Positions 28,859 to 36,973 are shown, counted from the stretch's first letter. The stretch is 64,000 nucleotides of DNA from Candidatus Amarolinea dominans (GCA_016719785.1 JADJYJ010000035.1:62001-126000); one strand, 5' to 3'. The notes: a model not told the origin generated them from the letters alone. Made by a program: numbers and translations.

Positions 28859-29642
28859 TTTGCGGCTGCAGCCGCGGTTCGTAGAAACCCTGCAGGATCT
28901 TCCGCAGCCGTTTTTCGTCCAGCCGGCGCACGATGCGGCCATGGCGCGAGACCGAGATGATGCCTGTTTCTTCCGAAACGACGATGGAGAGGGCATCGTT
29001 TTGCTCGGTGATGCCGACCGCGGCCCGGTGCCGTGTTCCCATCTGCGTGTCTGCAAACTGCCGCTGTGTCAGCGGCAAGACGCAGCCAGCGGCCAGGATA
29101 CGGTCGCTGCGCACGATGACTGCGCCATCGTGGAGGGCCGTGTTAGGAAAAAAGATCGTCAGTAACAATTCATGCGAAACGGTTGAATCGAGCCGCGTGC
29201 CGGTTTCGATGTACTCCTCCAGGCCGGTCGTGCCTTCCAGGATGATGATCGCGCCATGCTTCCGCTGGGAGAGCGTGTCCACGGTGCGAATCAACTCACT
29301 GACCAGGAATTCGGTCGCGGCCTGCGATGCGCGCCGGCCGAAGAGCGGCGTTGTGCGGCCTAGCTTTTCCAGCGCGCGGCGCAGCTCTGGCTGAAAGATG
29401 ACCGGGATCGCCACTAACACGACATTCAGCGAATTGCTGACCAGCCAGCGAAAGGCGGTCAGTTCCACCATGTTGGTGACAAGCACTACTCCGAAAGTCA
29501 AGACCAGGATGCCGCGCAACAGTTGCACGGCCGCGGTGCCCCGGAACAGGCGCAGTAACGCGTAGAAGACCGCCGCCACGAGTAGTATGTCGACGGCGCT
29601 CTGGAACGTGAAGCGACTTAAAATTCCGGTGATCGCGCTCAA
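28848..29642 (-). CDS. cdaA: Diadenylate cyclase CdaA
   Basis: Makes c-di-AMP from two ATP at the membrane. Three N-terminal helices (VDILLVAAVFYALLRL; GILVLTFGVVLVTNM; LVSNSLNVVLVAIPVIF) are followed by the DAC domain with the signature ALHDGAVIV (DGA) and GTRHRAAVG (RHR). The frame is open to 29729, but that overlaps argF; a TTG at 29642 with GGGAG upstream gives the normal N-terminus (SAITGILSRFTFQSAVDILL) and a 23-base gap to argF. Overlap with cdaR couples enzyme and regulator. Confidence 0.93.
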   Translation of the reverse strand: MSAITGILSRFTFQSAVDILLVAAVFYALLRLFRGTAAVQLLRGILVLTFGVVLVTNMVELTAFRWLVSNSLNVVLVAIPVIFQPELRRALEKLGRTTPLFGRRASQAATEFLVSELIRTVDTLSQRKHGAIIILEGTTGLEEYIETGTRLDSTVSHELLLTIFFPNTALHDGAVIVRSDRILAAGCVLPLTQRQFADTQMGTRHRAAVGITEQNDALSIVVSEETGIISVSRHGRIVRRLDEKRLRKILQGFYEPRLQPQNER

Positions 29643-29665
29643 GACGAACGAACTCCCTGGATGAG

Positions 29666-30586
29666 TCAGGCCAACAAGAGGGCCAGGATGGCCTTCTGGC
29701 AGTGCATCCGATTCCCGGCTTGGTCCCATAACACCGAGTGTGGACCATCCGCGACGTCATCGGTGATTTCCTCGCCACGATGCGCGGGCAGACAGTGCAT
29801 CACGAGTACGTCGGCGTTGCCGCTGGCCTTGAGGAGCGCGTCATTGACCTGGTAGGGGGGGAAGACCAGGCGCCGCTGGCCGGCCTCAGCCTCCTGGCCC
29901 ATGCTGGCCCAGGTATCGGTGTAGATGATGTCGGCGCCGGCCACGGCCGCGAACGGGTCAGCGGTCAGGGTGAGGCTGCCCCCCTGCCGGAGCGCCTCGG
30001 CCGCGGCGGCCTGCCCCACGGCGGCGGCAATCTGAAAGCCGGGCGGCGCGGCTATGGTGATGTGCATGCCTGTGCGCGCGCCGGCCTGCGCCAGTGAGAC
30101 AGCGACGTTGTTGCCGTCACCGACGTACGCCAGCTTCAGCCCGGCCAGACGCCCGTGCTTCTCATAGATGGTGAACAGGTCGCTGAGGGCCTGGCACGGA
30201 TGACTGAAATCAGACAGGCCGTTGATGACGGGTATGCCGGCGACTTGAGCCAACTGCAGGATGTGCTGATGATCGAAGACACGGGCCATGATGGCATCCA
30301 CATAGCGGGCCAGCACCCGCGCGACGTCTGGCACACTCTCACGTGCGCCCAGGGAGATCTCGTTGGGCGCGAGGTAAATGGCGTGACCGCCCAGGTGCTG
30401 CATGGCCATTTCGAATGAAACACGCGTGCGCAGCGAAGGCTTCTGAAAGATCATGCCCAATGCCTTGCCGGCCAGGATGGGGGCATTACCGGCCTGACGC
30501 CACTCTGCTTTCAGGGCTGCGGCTGTGTGCAGAATCTGCCATACCTCGGCGGGTGACAGGTCGCTGATATCCAATAGGTGACGCAT
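29666..30586 (-). CDS. argF: Ornithine carbamoyltransferase
   Basis: Carbamoyl phosphate + ornithine to citrulline in arginine synthesis. 306 residues. Carbamoyl-phosphate loop SLRTRVSFE (the usual STRTR has Leu in place of Thr), VFDHQHI, DFSHPCQ, VGDGNNVAVS and the ornithine-site HCLPAHRGEEI. Start ATG 30586. No other arg gene is nearby; it sits between an FAH hydrolase and cdaA in the same transcriptional unit. Confidence 0.93.
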   Translation of the reverse strand: MRHLLDISDLSPAEVWQILHTAAALKAEWRQAGNAPILAGKALGMIFQKPSLRTRVSFEMAMQHLGGHAIYLAPNEISLGARESVPDVARVLARYVDAIMARVFDHQHILQLAQVAGIPVINGLSDFSHPCQALSDLFTIYEKHGRLAGLKLAYVGDGNNVAVSLAQAGARTGMHITIAAPPGFQIAAAVGQAAAAEALRQGGSLTLTADPFAAVAGADIIYTDTWASMGQEAEAGQRRLVFPPYQVNDALLKASGNADVLVMHCLPAHRGEEITDDVADGPHSVLWDQAGNRMHCQKAILALLLA

Positions 30587-30609
30587 GTGAAAAACTCTCC
30601 TCGAAAATC

Positions 30610-31443
30610 CTAGATGACCGCATTGCGCAGCTCGCCGATGCCGCTGATACGCACGACGACCTCATCGCCGGCGTGCAGCGGGCCTACCCCGGCTGGTGTA
30701 CCTGTCATGATGACATCGCCCGGCTCCAGGGTCATGGCCTGGGTGACGTAAGCGATCAACTGTGCGACCGGGAAGATCAGGTCTGCGGTGGAGCCGCGCT
30801 GGCGTTCGGCGCCGTTGACCAGGCAGGTGACCTCGACCTGGGTTGGATCGAGGTCGGTTTCGATCCACGGGCCAAGCGGGCAGAAGGTGTCGAAGCCTTT
30901 GGCGCGCGCCCACTGGCCGTCCTGGCGCTGCAAATCGCGCGCGGTCACGTCGTTGCCGCAGGTGTAGCCCAGGACCATCGCCAGCGCCTGCGCGGCGGGC
31001 ACATGGCGGCAACGACGGCCAATGACCACCACCAGCTCGGCCTCATGCTCGACCTGCGCGGATAGCGGCGTCAGCTCGATGGCGGCGCCGGGCGCGAGCA
31101 GTGCGCTGGGCGGCTTGAGGAAGATGAGCGGCTGGGAGGGCACCGGCGCTTGATGCTCGGCCGCGTGGGCGGCGTAGTTGCGGCCAATGCACACGATCTT
31201 GCTGGGTTCGCAGGGCGCGAGCAGCCGCACCTGGGCCAATGGCACAGGCGCGCCCATTGTTTCCCACGCGCCATGAAACGGAGACGAAGCCAGCCTCAGA
31301 ATGTGCTCGTCCTGTTGCAGCACACCATGCGCCACACATGGCGCAGAGCCGATGACATCCTCTGCGCCATAATGGCGCACTGCGCCATAATGGCGCACTG
31401 CGCCACGCAATGGCGCCTGATATGCATAGCGTACAATTCGCAT
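30610..31443 (-). CDS. Fumarylacetoacetate-hydrolase family protein with in-frame repeat insertion
   Basis: 277-residue FAH-fold enzyme acting on beta-diketo or enol acids of aromatic degradation or oxaloacetate tautomers. Signature blocks: PSKIVCIGRNYAAHAAEH, PLIFLKPPSALLAPG, EHEAELVVVIGRRCRHV, GYTCGNDVTARDLQRQDGQW, and VMTGTPAGVGPLHAGDEV. The N-terminus is unusual: after MRIVRYAYQAPLR come duplicated AVRHYG units and SAPCVAHG, all encoded by copies of a palindromic repeat, before the family sequence resumes at VLQQDEHILRLA. First gene of the apparent argF-cdaA-cdaR-der-M28-aminotransferase-hflX operon. Confidence 0.87.
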   Translation of the reverse strand: MRIVRYAYQAPLRGAVRHYGAVRHYGAEDVIGSAPCVAHGVLQQDEHILRLASSPFHGAWETMGAPVPLAQVRLLAPCEPSKIVCIGRNYAAHAAEHQAPVPSQPLIFLKPPSALLAPGAAIELTPLSAQVEHEAELVVVIGRRCRHVPAAQALAMVLGYTCGNDVTARDLQRQDGQWARAKGFDTFCPLGPWIETDLDPTQVEVTCLVNGAERQRGSTADLIFPVAQLIAYVTQAMTLEPGDVIMTGTPAGVGPLHAGDEVVVRISGIGELRNAVI

Positions 31444-31470
31444 GGGTTATCCTTGCGCCATAATGGCGCA
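31328..31470. repeat. Five copies of a TGCGCCA/TGGCGCA palindrome
   Basis: TGCGCCATAATGGCGCA is perfect at 31363-31379, 31381-31397 and 31454-31470; variants with CACA (31328-31345) and CGCAA (31399-31417, last base differing) in the centre complete the set. Four lie inside the FAH reading frame, one in front of its ribosome site. Confidence 0.93.
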
Positions 31471-31477
31471 GTCCATT

Positions 31478-31607
31478 CGTAACTGCTCAGCCAGGCAGTG
31501 AGAATGGTCTCGGTAGCGCCCGGAGTGCCCCCCTGCCCCCCAATCCTGGGGGAGCCGAATGCTTTCCCCCCAAATTGGAGGGCAGGGGGGCCGCCTGAGC
31601 AGTTACG
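31478..31607. mobile_element. MITE-like element with 13-bp terminal inverted repeats
   Basis: CGTAACTGCTCAG (31478-31490) and CTGAGCAGTTACG (31595-31607) bound a 130-bp non-coding segment. Inside, C-rich and G-rich runs (CCCCCCTGCCCCCC ... GAGGGCAGGGGGG) are again complementary. No clear target duplication: ATTC flanks both ends only loosely. It lies between the FAH promoter region and the next gene. Confidence 0.55.
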
Positions 31608-31623
31608 TTCATTCAACATTTTT

Positions 31624-32541
31624 CTACGCGCCAGCTGCCACCAGCAGGGTAGCGAGCAGCCACGGGTACACCTGCGCCCAGTGTGCGGCCGAGATGGTGG
31701 CCGGTTGCCCCAATCCGTACCAGTATGGAATCAGACCCAAGAAACCGGTCAGGCCGGCCGCGACCGGCGCCGGTTGCAGGATGAGCGTAACGACCACCAC
31801 TATCGTCCCGAGCGGCGTCAGCCACACCAGGGGCGCTTGTTGTTGACAGCGCAGCAGGCCCCACACCAACAGCGTGAATCCCGCGATCAAACCCAGCGTC
31901 GTGACCGTCGCCGGACCCACCAGCGCCTGCCCCAGCAGCCAGGGCAGCGTCACGCTGAGCAAGGCCAGCAGGCTGGCCGGCGCCCGGCGCGTGCGGCGAA
32001 TCCAAACCAGGCCCAGCAGGCTCACCAGGATGACAGCCAGGGTCAGGCCGACGGCGGTGCGACCGAGGGGGAAGGCCACGAGAACCGACAAGAGTAACGC
32101 CAGGGGCCAGCCCTGCAGGGCATAGCCTGGTTGCGCTTCGTCTGCCAGCCAACGCCACAAGCGCGCGGCCGGCGCGTCCGTCAGCGCGTACGGCAAGCGG
32201 GCAGGTCGCTTGCGCGCGGCCGGCGCGATACTGACTGCGGCCGGGTCATAGCGCAACACCTGCCAGAAGATGCCCCAGATCGCGTCGGCCAGCACGACTG
32301 CGCTGAGCAGTTGCAGCAGAAAGGCCGCGTTCCAGGCGGCCGGCCGCGCATGCCACGCGGCCGCCGCGACTACCCAAGCCGGCCCGATGCGCCAGAGACT
32401 GGAGCTGATCCCGCCCCGTACGGAGATCAACGGCACAGCGAGCGGGGACAGACGCACGCGATCCCCGACAGGTGACCAGGAAGCAGGAGGGGGGGAGGCT
32501 GGCGTGTCACGATTGAGCTGAGTCGTCGTTGAGAATTCCAT
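31624..32541 (-). CDS. Hypothetical polytopic membrane protein
   Basis: 305 residues with about seven hydrophobic segments (for example WVVAAAAW, FLLQLLSAVVLADAIWGIFW, LALLLSVLVAFPL, VGLTLAVILVSLLGLVWI, TLGLIAGFTLLVWGLL, GTIVVVVTLILQP, WLLATLLVAAGA). The N-terminal 50 residues are Pro/Ser-rich. No family recognised. It follows the diacylglycerol-kinase-like gene by 39 bases on the same strand. Start ATG 32541. Confidence 0.65.
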   Translation of the reverse strand: MEFSTTTQLNRDTPASPPPASWSPVGDRVRLSPLAVPLISVRGGISSSLWRIGPAWVVAAAAWHARPAAWNAAFLLQLLSAVVLADAIWGIFWQVLRYDPAAVSIAPAARKRPARLPYALTDAPAARLWRWLADEAQPGYALQGWPLALLLSVLVAFPLGRTAVGLTLAVILVSLLGLVWIRRTRRAPASLLALLSVTLPWLLGQALVGPATVTTLGLIAGFTLLVWGLLRCQQQAPLVWLTPLGTIVVVVTLILQPAPVAAGLTGFLGLIPYWYGLGQPATISAAHWAQVYPWLLATLLVAAGA

Positions 32542-32580
32542 TGGGGAAGATTATACCACAGCGTATGCCGGATGCCCGTA

Positions 32581-33480
32581 TCAGACAATCATCTCCAGGC
32601 GGGCAGGTTGAATGGAAATGTCCAGGCGTTTGGCGTCGGTGTAGATTATCTCGCCGTCGGCATGCACCGGCAGGGGGTAGTCTGACTCCACCGTGATGTG
32701 AGTCGAACGGGTTAAAAAGATGGCGGGGTCATTCTTGTGCGTGCCGCGCATCACCTTGGGCAGCAGTTGCAAAATTTGCAGGCGCGGCAGGGCATTGGCC
32801 ACGCCCAGATCGAGCAGGCCATCGTCCTGAACGGCGTCCGGTGTCACAAAGAAGCCGCCGCCGGTGCGTCGGCCATTGCCGATGGAGACCATGAGCAGAG
32901 AGCGCTGCAGTTCGCCGTCGTCCCAGGTGATGCGCATGGTGGGTGATGGGTAGTGTGACAGTGCCCGAAACACGGCGATCAGATAGAGCAGGGTGCCACG
33001 CAGGAGCTTGATCTTGCGGCTTTCGATGGTGACCTGCGCCTCGAAGCCGGCGCCCACGTTGTTGTCAAAATAGCGGCCATTGACCACGCCCAGGTCAATG
33101 CGGCGCGTGCGCCCGCGCTTGATCGCCTCACAGGCCGCCCGCAGCTGGATGGGAACGCCGGCAATCTCGGCCATGTCGTTGGCCGAGCCAATCGGCAGCA
33201 CGCCCAGGATGCCAGCCGTGGGCTTGCCCAGGGCATCAGCCGCTAAGGCCAAGCCGTTGACCACTTCACTGACCGTGCCGTCGCCGCCGGCAGCCACCAC
33301 CACCGGAAAACCATCCAGGCTGGCCTGGCGCGCCATCTCAATGCCTGTCCCCGGCTTGGTTGTGAGCTCCAGCTCAAACGGAATGTCCAGGGCCGTCAGC
33401 GTTTCCTCGATGACTGGGCGCAAACGTGAGGCCAGCCAACGGCCTGCATAGGGGTTGAGAATCACCTTGATCTTATCCAT
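32581..33480 (-). CDS. Diacylglycerol kinase catalytic-domain protein (YegS/BmrU-like)
   Basis: 299-residue soluble lipid kinase. Visible: an N-terminal VILNPYAGR, the nucleotide loop VVAAGGDGTVSEVVNGL, and LPIGSANDMAEI (the GTxNDxA motif with Ser for Thr), followed by a beta-sandwich domain (NNVGAGFEAQVT, GNGRRTGGGFFVTP, VHADGEI). Phosphorylates diacylglycerol or a related lipid; exact substrate unknown. ATG 33480. Confidence 0.88.
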   Translation of the reverse strand: MDKIKVILNPYAGRWLASRLRPVIEETLTALDIPFELELTTKPGTGIEMARQASLDGFPVVVAAGGDGTVSEVVNGLALAADALGKPTAGILGVLPIGSANDMAEIAGVPIQLRAACEAIKRGRTRRIDLGVVNGRYFDNNVGAGFEAQVTIESRKIKLLRGTLLYLIAVFRALSHYPSPTMRITWDDGELQRSLLMVSIGNGRRTGGGFFVTPDAVQDDGLLDLGVANALPRLQILQLLPKVMRGTHKNDPAIFLTRSTHITVESDYPLPVHADGEIIYTDAKRLDISIQPARLEMIV

Positions 33481-33489
33481 CGCTCCTCC

Positions 33490-33529
33490 TTCTCACTTCT
33501 TACTTCTCACTTCTTACTTCTCACTTCTT
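33490..33529. repeat. 14-bp tandem repeat, 2.9 copies
   Basis: TTCTCACTTCTTAC at 33490-33503 and 33504-33517, and a partial copy to 33529, directly upstream of the lipid-kinase gene (minus strand). Confidence 0.85.
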
Positions 33530-33616
33530 CTTCTCAGTCACTGCTCATCTTGCCTGCCAGCCCCAACAGGATGGCTGCGCAACGAATGAAACCCGTAGTC
33601 GGCACAAAAGCTACGT

Positions 33617-33646
33617 TTGACAAATCGGCAATTACGGGCGTACAAT
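33617..33646 (+). promoter_or_regulatory. Promoter of the mgtE transcript
   Basis: TTGACA (33617-33622), 18-bp spacer, TACAAT (33641-33646). Start near 33653 would give a leader of about 430 nt before mgtE. Confidence 0.55.
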
Positions 33647-33652
33647 AACAAT

Positions 33653-34080
33653 CAGAGCCCCGGATGCGCCCACGGCGCGTCATTTTGAACGCACGAACGA
33701 GAGGAACACTACCTGCCCTGGTATGTCGTTATGCCGACGACGAACCGTTATCCCTTGCGCGGGTTACTGGGGAGGCAACATGTATGCAAGACGATAATTT
33801 ACCCTCGCGTAGCCAGTCTGATAATAGGCAGTTCGATGGCGGCAACGTTGTTGGTTTGCTCATCTTGACGATGCCCTTTGCGCAAATCCCAATCGTTGCA
33901 CCAAGAGAAGCCAGCAACCAGGAGGTATGCAACGTCACCCTGACTGACCGCGCCATGCCTTGAATTTTGCGGGCGGCACGCTGTGTTGCAACCCGCTCCT
34001 GTTGTCTGACTTCGCCGCTTGACCTGTGGAAGCAGCCTTGCGCTCCGGCGCATAGTTAAACCAAGCAAGAAGGAGGCAAC
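33653..34080 (+). other. Long untranslated leader of mgtE
   Basis: About 430 nt with no convincing gene: the 99-codon frame at 33664-33963 has no ribosome site and atypical composition. Mg transporter genes are often under riboswitch control, so a structured RNA is plausible, but I could not match it to the M-box or yybP-ykoY consensus by eye. Confidence 0.4.
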
Positions 34081-35439
34081 ATGGAGCGGGTTTTTGATTT
34101 AGATGAGACCCTGGCTTCGGTGCGAGCGGCACTCGAAGTCGGAAATTTCCAGGCCGCGGTAGGCGTCCTGGAGCAGCTACGGCCGGCCGACCAGGCGGAA
34201 GTCTTCTCTGAGTTGGACGAACAGGATCAAGAAGAACTCCTACCCCAGATGGACGAAGAGGATTCAGCCGATATCCTTGAATGGCTGGACGACCAGGAAG
34301 CGGCTGACCTGGCCGAGTCGTTGAGCGATCAGGACCTTGTGCGCATCATTGATGAAATGGAGCCTGACGAGGCGGCCGACCTACTGGGCGATTTGCCGCC
34401 CGAGCGCACTTCTGCCATTCTGGCCGCCCTCGAAGATCCCGATGAAATCAGGCCGCTCCTGGTACATCCGGAAGACACAGCTGGCGGCATCATGACCAGT
34501 GAATTCATGGCGCTGCGTCGCCGCATGACCATCAGCGACGCACTCACCGCTGTGCGCCTGTGGGCGCCCGATCCGCGTGCGGAAACAGTCTACACCTTGT
34601 ACGTGGCTGATGCCCAGGGCCTGTTGTGTGGCGTGGTAACGCTATACGAACTGCTCAGCGCCCCGCCCGACGCGCTCGTGCGCGACATCATGCGCTCAGA
34701 CGTGATTGCCATCGAAGCCAGCGCCGACCAGGAAGAGGCCGCACGGCGGATGACCCGCTATGAACTCCTGTCCTTGCCGGTGGTCAACGCCGACGGGCGC
34801 TTGCTCGGCATCATCACCCACAGTGACGTGGTCGAGGTGATCGAGGCGGAAGCCACCGAAGACATCCAGCGCCTGGGCGGTGCACAACCGCTGACCCGCG
34901 CGTATTTATCAACGTCGGTCATGCAGGTGGCGCGCAGCCGCGTGGGCTGGCTGCTGCTGCTGTTCCTGACCGAAACCCTGACCGGAACCGTGCTGCGCGT
35001 GTTCGAGGGCGAACTAAAGGCCGAAGTGGCATTGGCTTTCTTCGTGCCGCTGCTCATCGGCACCGGCGGTAATGCCGGGTCACAATCCACCAGTACGATC
35101 ATTCGCGCCCTGGCCATCGGCGAAATCGCGCTGCGCGACGCCTTCCACACCCTGTGGCATGAGCTGCGCACCGGTATTGTGCTCGGCGTCGTCATGTCGG
35201 CGGTGGGCGTCGTTCGCGCCTTACTTTGGCACACCAATCCCGGTGTCGCGCTGGCCGTGGGCGTCGGACTGCTGCTCATCGTCATCTGGGCCAACATCGT
35301 CGGCTCGCTGCTGCCACTGCTCGCCACGCGCCTGAAGGTGGACCCGGCCATCGTTTCCGGTCCGTTCATGAGCACCCTGGTGGATGCAACCGGCCTCTTC
35401 ATCTACCTCAGTGTGGCCAAGCTGATCCTGGGTCTTTGA
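34081..35439 (+). CDS. mgtE: Magnesium transporter MgtE
   Basis: Mg2+ channel/transporter of 452 residues. The acidic N domain (about 20-130) has repeated DQ(A/D)EVF, EEDSADILEWL and EPDEAADLLGDLP units that bind Mg2+. Two CBS domains follow (PEDTAGGIMTSEFMAL; VRDIMRSDVIAIEASADQEEAAR, SLPVVNADGRLLGIITHSDV). Five C-terminal membrane helices include FVPLLIGTGGNAGSQSTSTI, the pore-forming signature. ATG 34081 with AAGGAGG at 34069-34075. Confidence 0.96.
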   Translation: MERVFDLDETLASVRAALEVGNFQAAVGVLEQLRPADQAEVFSELDEQDQEELLPQMDEEDSADILEWLDDQEAADLAESLSDQDLVRIIDEMEPDEAADLLGDLPPERTSAILAALEDPDEIRPLLVHPEDTAGGIMTSEFMALRRRMTISDALTAVRLWAPDPRAETVYTLYVADAQGLLCGVVTLYELLSAPPDALVRDIMRSDVIAIEASADQEEAARRMTRYELLSLPVVNADGRLLGIITHSDVVEVIEAEATEDIQRLGGAQPLTRAYLSTSVMQVARSRVGWLLLLFLTETLTGTVLRVFEGELKAEVALAFFVPLLIGTGGNAGSQSTSTIIRALAIGEIALRDAFHTLWHELRTGIVLGVVMSAVGVVRALLWHTNPGVALAVGVGLLLIVIWANIVGSLLPLLATRLKVDPAIVSGPFMSTLVDATGLFIYLSVAKLILGL

Positions 35440-35454
35440 CCGGTAAGTCGTTCG

Positions 35455-35519
35455 GACAGGATTGACAGGATTGACAGGATAGAGCGAAACCCCATCCTGT
35501 GCATCCTGTCAATCCTGTC
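35455..35519. terminator. Periodic inverted repeat after mgtE
   Basis: GACAGGATTGACAGGAT occurs at 35455-35471 and, shifted by nine, at 35464-35480; its exact complement ATCCTGTCAATCCTGTC lies at 35503-35519. The hairpin sits between mgtE and the convergent tRNA gene and may terminate both. No T-tract. Confidence 0.6.
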
Positions 35520-35553
35520 AAAATCGTTCCTGCTTTGTGCAAAAGCGCTTGAG

Positions 35554-35626
35554 TACCCCCGGCAGGACTCGAACCCGCGACCCGCTGTTTAGAAGACAGC
35601 TGCTCTATCCCCTGAGCTACGAGGGC
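35554..35626 (-). tRNA. tRNA-Arg (anticodon TCT)
   Basis: 73 nt on the minus strand. Acceptor GCCCTCG pairs with CGGGGGT (two G-U), D arm GCTC-AGGGGATA-GAGC, anticodon stem GCTGT/ACAGC around loop CTTCTAA (anticodon TCT), variable GGGTC, T arm GCGGG-TTCGAGT-CCTGC, discriminator A. CCA is not encoded. Decodes AGA/AGG. Confidence 0.95.
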
Positions 35627-35636
35627 GCTGATCTGA

Positions 35637-35665
35637 ATTCTACCAAAGCCCTTCCCGGTTGACAA
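35637..35665 (-). promoter_or_regulatory. tRNA-Arg promoter
   Basis: Minus strand TTGTCA (35665-35660), 17-bp spacer, TAGAAT (35642-35637), about 10 bases before the tRNA 5' end. Its -35 overlaps that of the divergent ROK-kinase promoter. Confidence 0.65.
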
Positions 35666-35687
35666 ATCGCACTGGCGTTGGTATAGT
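35659..35687 (+). promoter_or_regulatory. ROK kinase promoter
   Basis: TTGACA (35659-35664), 17-bp spacer, TATAGT (35682-35687). The heptamer TTGACAA at 35659-35665 serves as -35 for both directions. Confidence 0.7.
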
Positions 35688-35741
35688 CAATTAAGAGATA
35701 ATGACGCCTGCCATCAGGCGCAAAAGGGAGCGCAGCAAGCT

Positions 35742-36731
35742 ATGCACGCGTATGTGATTGGGGTTGATTTGGGCGGCACGCAGGTGCGCGCGGCCCTGAG
35801 CGACGCCACGGGCCAGATCTACCGGCGCGTGGCTACCGCCACCAAGGCCGATGAGGGTCAGGATGCCGTCATCGAACGCATCAAATCCCTGGTTGACCAA
35901 GTTTGGCCCAAGCCAGATCAGGGCACTGTCAAGGCGATTGGGTTGGCCGCGCCTGGCCCGCTCGATCCAACGTCTGGCGTGATCGTATTTGCGCCAAACC
36001 TGCCCGGTTGGGACATGGTGCCGTTGCGTAACATCATCGCCGGGGCTTATGGCCTACCGACATTCCTGGGCAACGACGCCAACCTGGCCGCCCTGGCTGA
36101 GAACCGTTATGGAGCCGGGCGTGATATTGCCGACATGATCTACATCACGGTAAGCACCGGCGTGGGCGGCGGTATCATTACGCATGGTGGGATGCTCCTG
36201 GGCAGTCACGGCTTCGCAGCCGAGGTGGGGCACATGACGGTGGAAGCGCAGGGCGCGCGCTGTCTGTGCGGCAATAGCGGTTGCCTGGAGGCCTATGCCA
36301 GTGGGCCAAGCATCGCCCGCCATGCCGTGGAGGCCCTGCACCAGGGCGCCACCAGCATGGTCACGGACATGGTGGCCGGTGATCTCAGTCGTATCACGGC
36401 CAAAGAACTGCATGATGCGGCCAAGGCCGGTGACCGCTTGGCGCAAGCCGAATTTCGACGCGCGGGGTTCTACCTGGGCGTCGGCATCACCAGCCTGCTG
36501 CATCTCTTCAACCCGCGTATGATCGTGCTTGGGGGCAGTGTCATGAAGGTGGGCGCGCTGCTGACCGACGCCATTTGGGAAGTTATCCGTGCCCGTGCGC
36601 CACATCAGTATTGGGAGGGCCTCTCCATCGTTTCCGCTGCCCTGGGCGATGACGTGGTCCTCATTGGCGCCATTGCACTGGCGGAGGCCGAAAGTCAGCG
36701 GCGGGGTCAGACTATGGCGCGCGTGCCATAG
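35742..36731 (+). CDS. ROK-family sugar kinase (glucokinase-like)
   Basis: 329 residues. N-terminal phosphate loop IGVDLGGTQVRAAL, then GLAAPGPLDP, FLGNDANLAALAE (catalytic Asp), YITVSTGVGGGII and the ROK zinc site CLCGNSGCLE (Cys174, Cys176, Cys181) preceded by the His of EVGHMT. No helix-turn-helix, so a kinase rather than a repressor; glucose is the likely substrate but not certain. ATG 35742 has AAAGGGAG at a good distance. A tiny membrane protein follows. Confidence 0.9.
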   Translation: MHAYVIGVDLGGTQVRAALSDATGQIYRRVATATKADEGQDAVIERIKSLVDQVWPKPDQGTVKAIGLAAPGPLDPTSGVIVFAPNLPGWDMVPLRNIIAGAYGLPTFLGNDANLAALAENRYGAGRDIADMIYITVSTGVGGGIITHGGMLLGSHGFAAEVGHMTVEAQGARCLCGNSGCLEAYASGPSIARHAVEALHQGATSMVTDMVAGDLSRITAKELHDAAKAGDRLAQAEFRRAGFYLGVGITSLLHLFNPRMIVLGGSVMKVGALLTDAIWEVIRARAPHQYWEGLSIVSAALGDDVVLIGAIALAEAESQRRGQTMARVP

Positions 36732-36808
36732 CTCACCGCTATGCGCCCGCCGGTCGGCGCCTGTGGAACGAACTCCTGGCGCCCCCAGCAAACAAAAAAG
36801 GGGAACAC

Positions 36809-36973
36809 GTGGTTTTTTATCTGACCTTCTGGGAGATCATCGGTTTCGTCCTGATCGCGTGCCTGATTGTTCTGACCATCTTCGCGATCGTTGAGCCAGG
36901 CCCTCTCCAGCGTCGCTCACGCGACCGGCGCGGGCAACTGGCAAACACCGACACGCCGCCCGAAAAGAAGTAA
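36809..36973 (+). CDS. Small single-helix membrane protein
   Basis: 54 codons starting GTG 36809 (AGGGG 6 bases upstream): short N-terminus, hydrophobic helix about residues 10-28 (IIGFVLIACLIVLTIFAIV), then a basic, polar tail (RRSRDRRGQ ... PPEKK). Too short for common ORF cut-offs. Codon use is like its neighbours. No family recognised. First of three tiny membrane proteins in a row. Confidence 0.5.
   Translation: MVFYLTFWEIIGFVLIACLIVLTIFAIVEPGPLQRRSRDRRGQLANTDTPPEKK

Noticed and set aside
33664..33963. Possible 99-codon gene upstream of mgtE
   Set aside because: No ribosome site and no protein-like pattern; better explained as transcript leader.
33653..34080. M-box or yybP-ykoY riboswitch before mgtE
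   Set aside because: The conserved blocks of either class could not be found by eye; only an unassigned leader is claimed.
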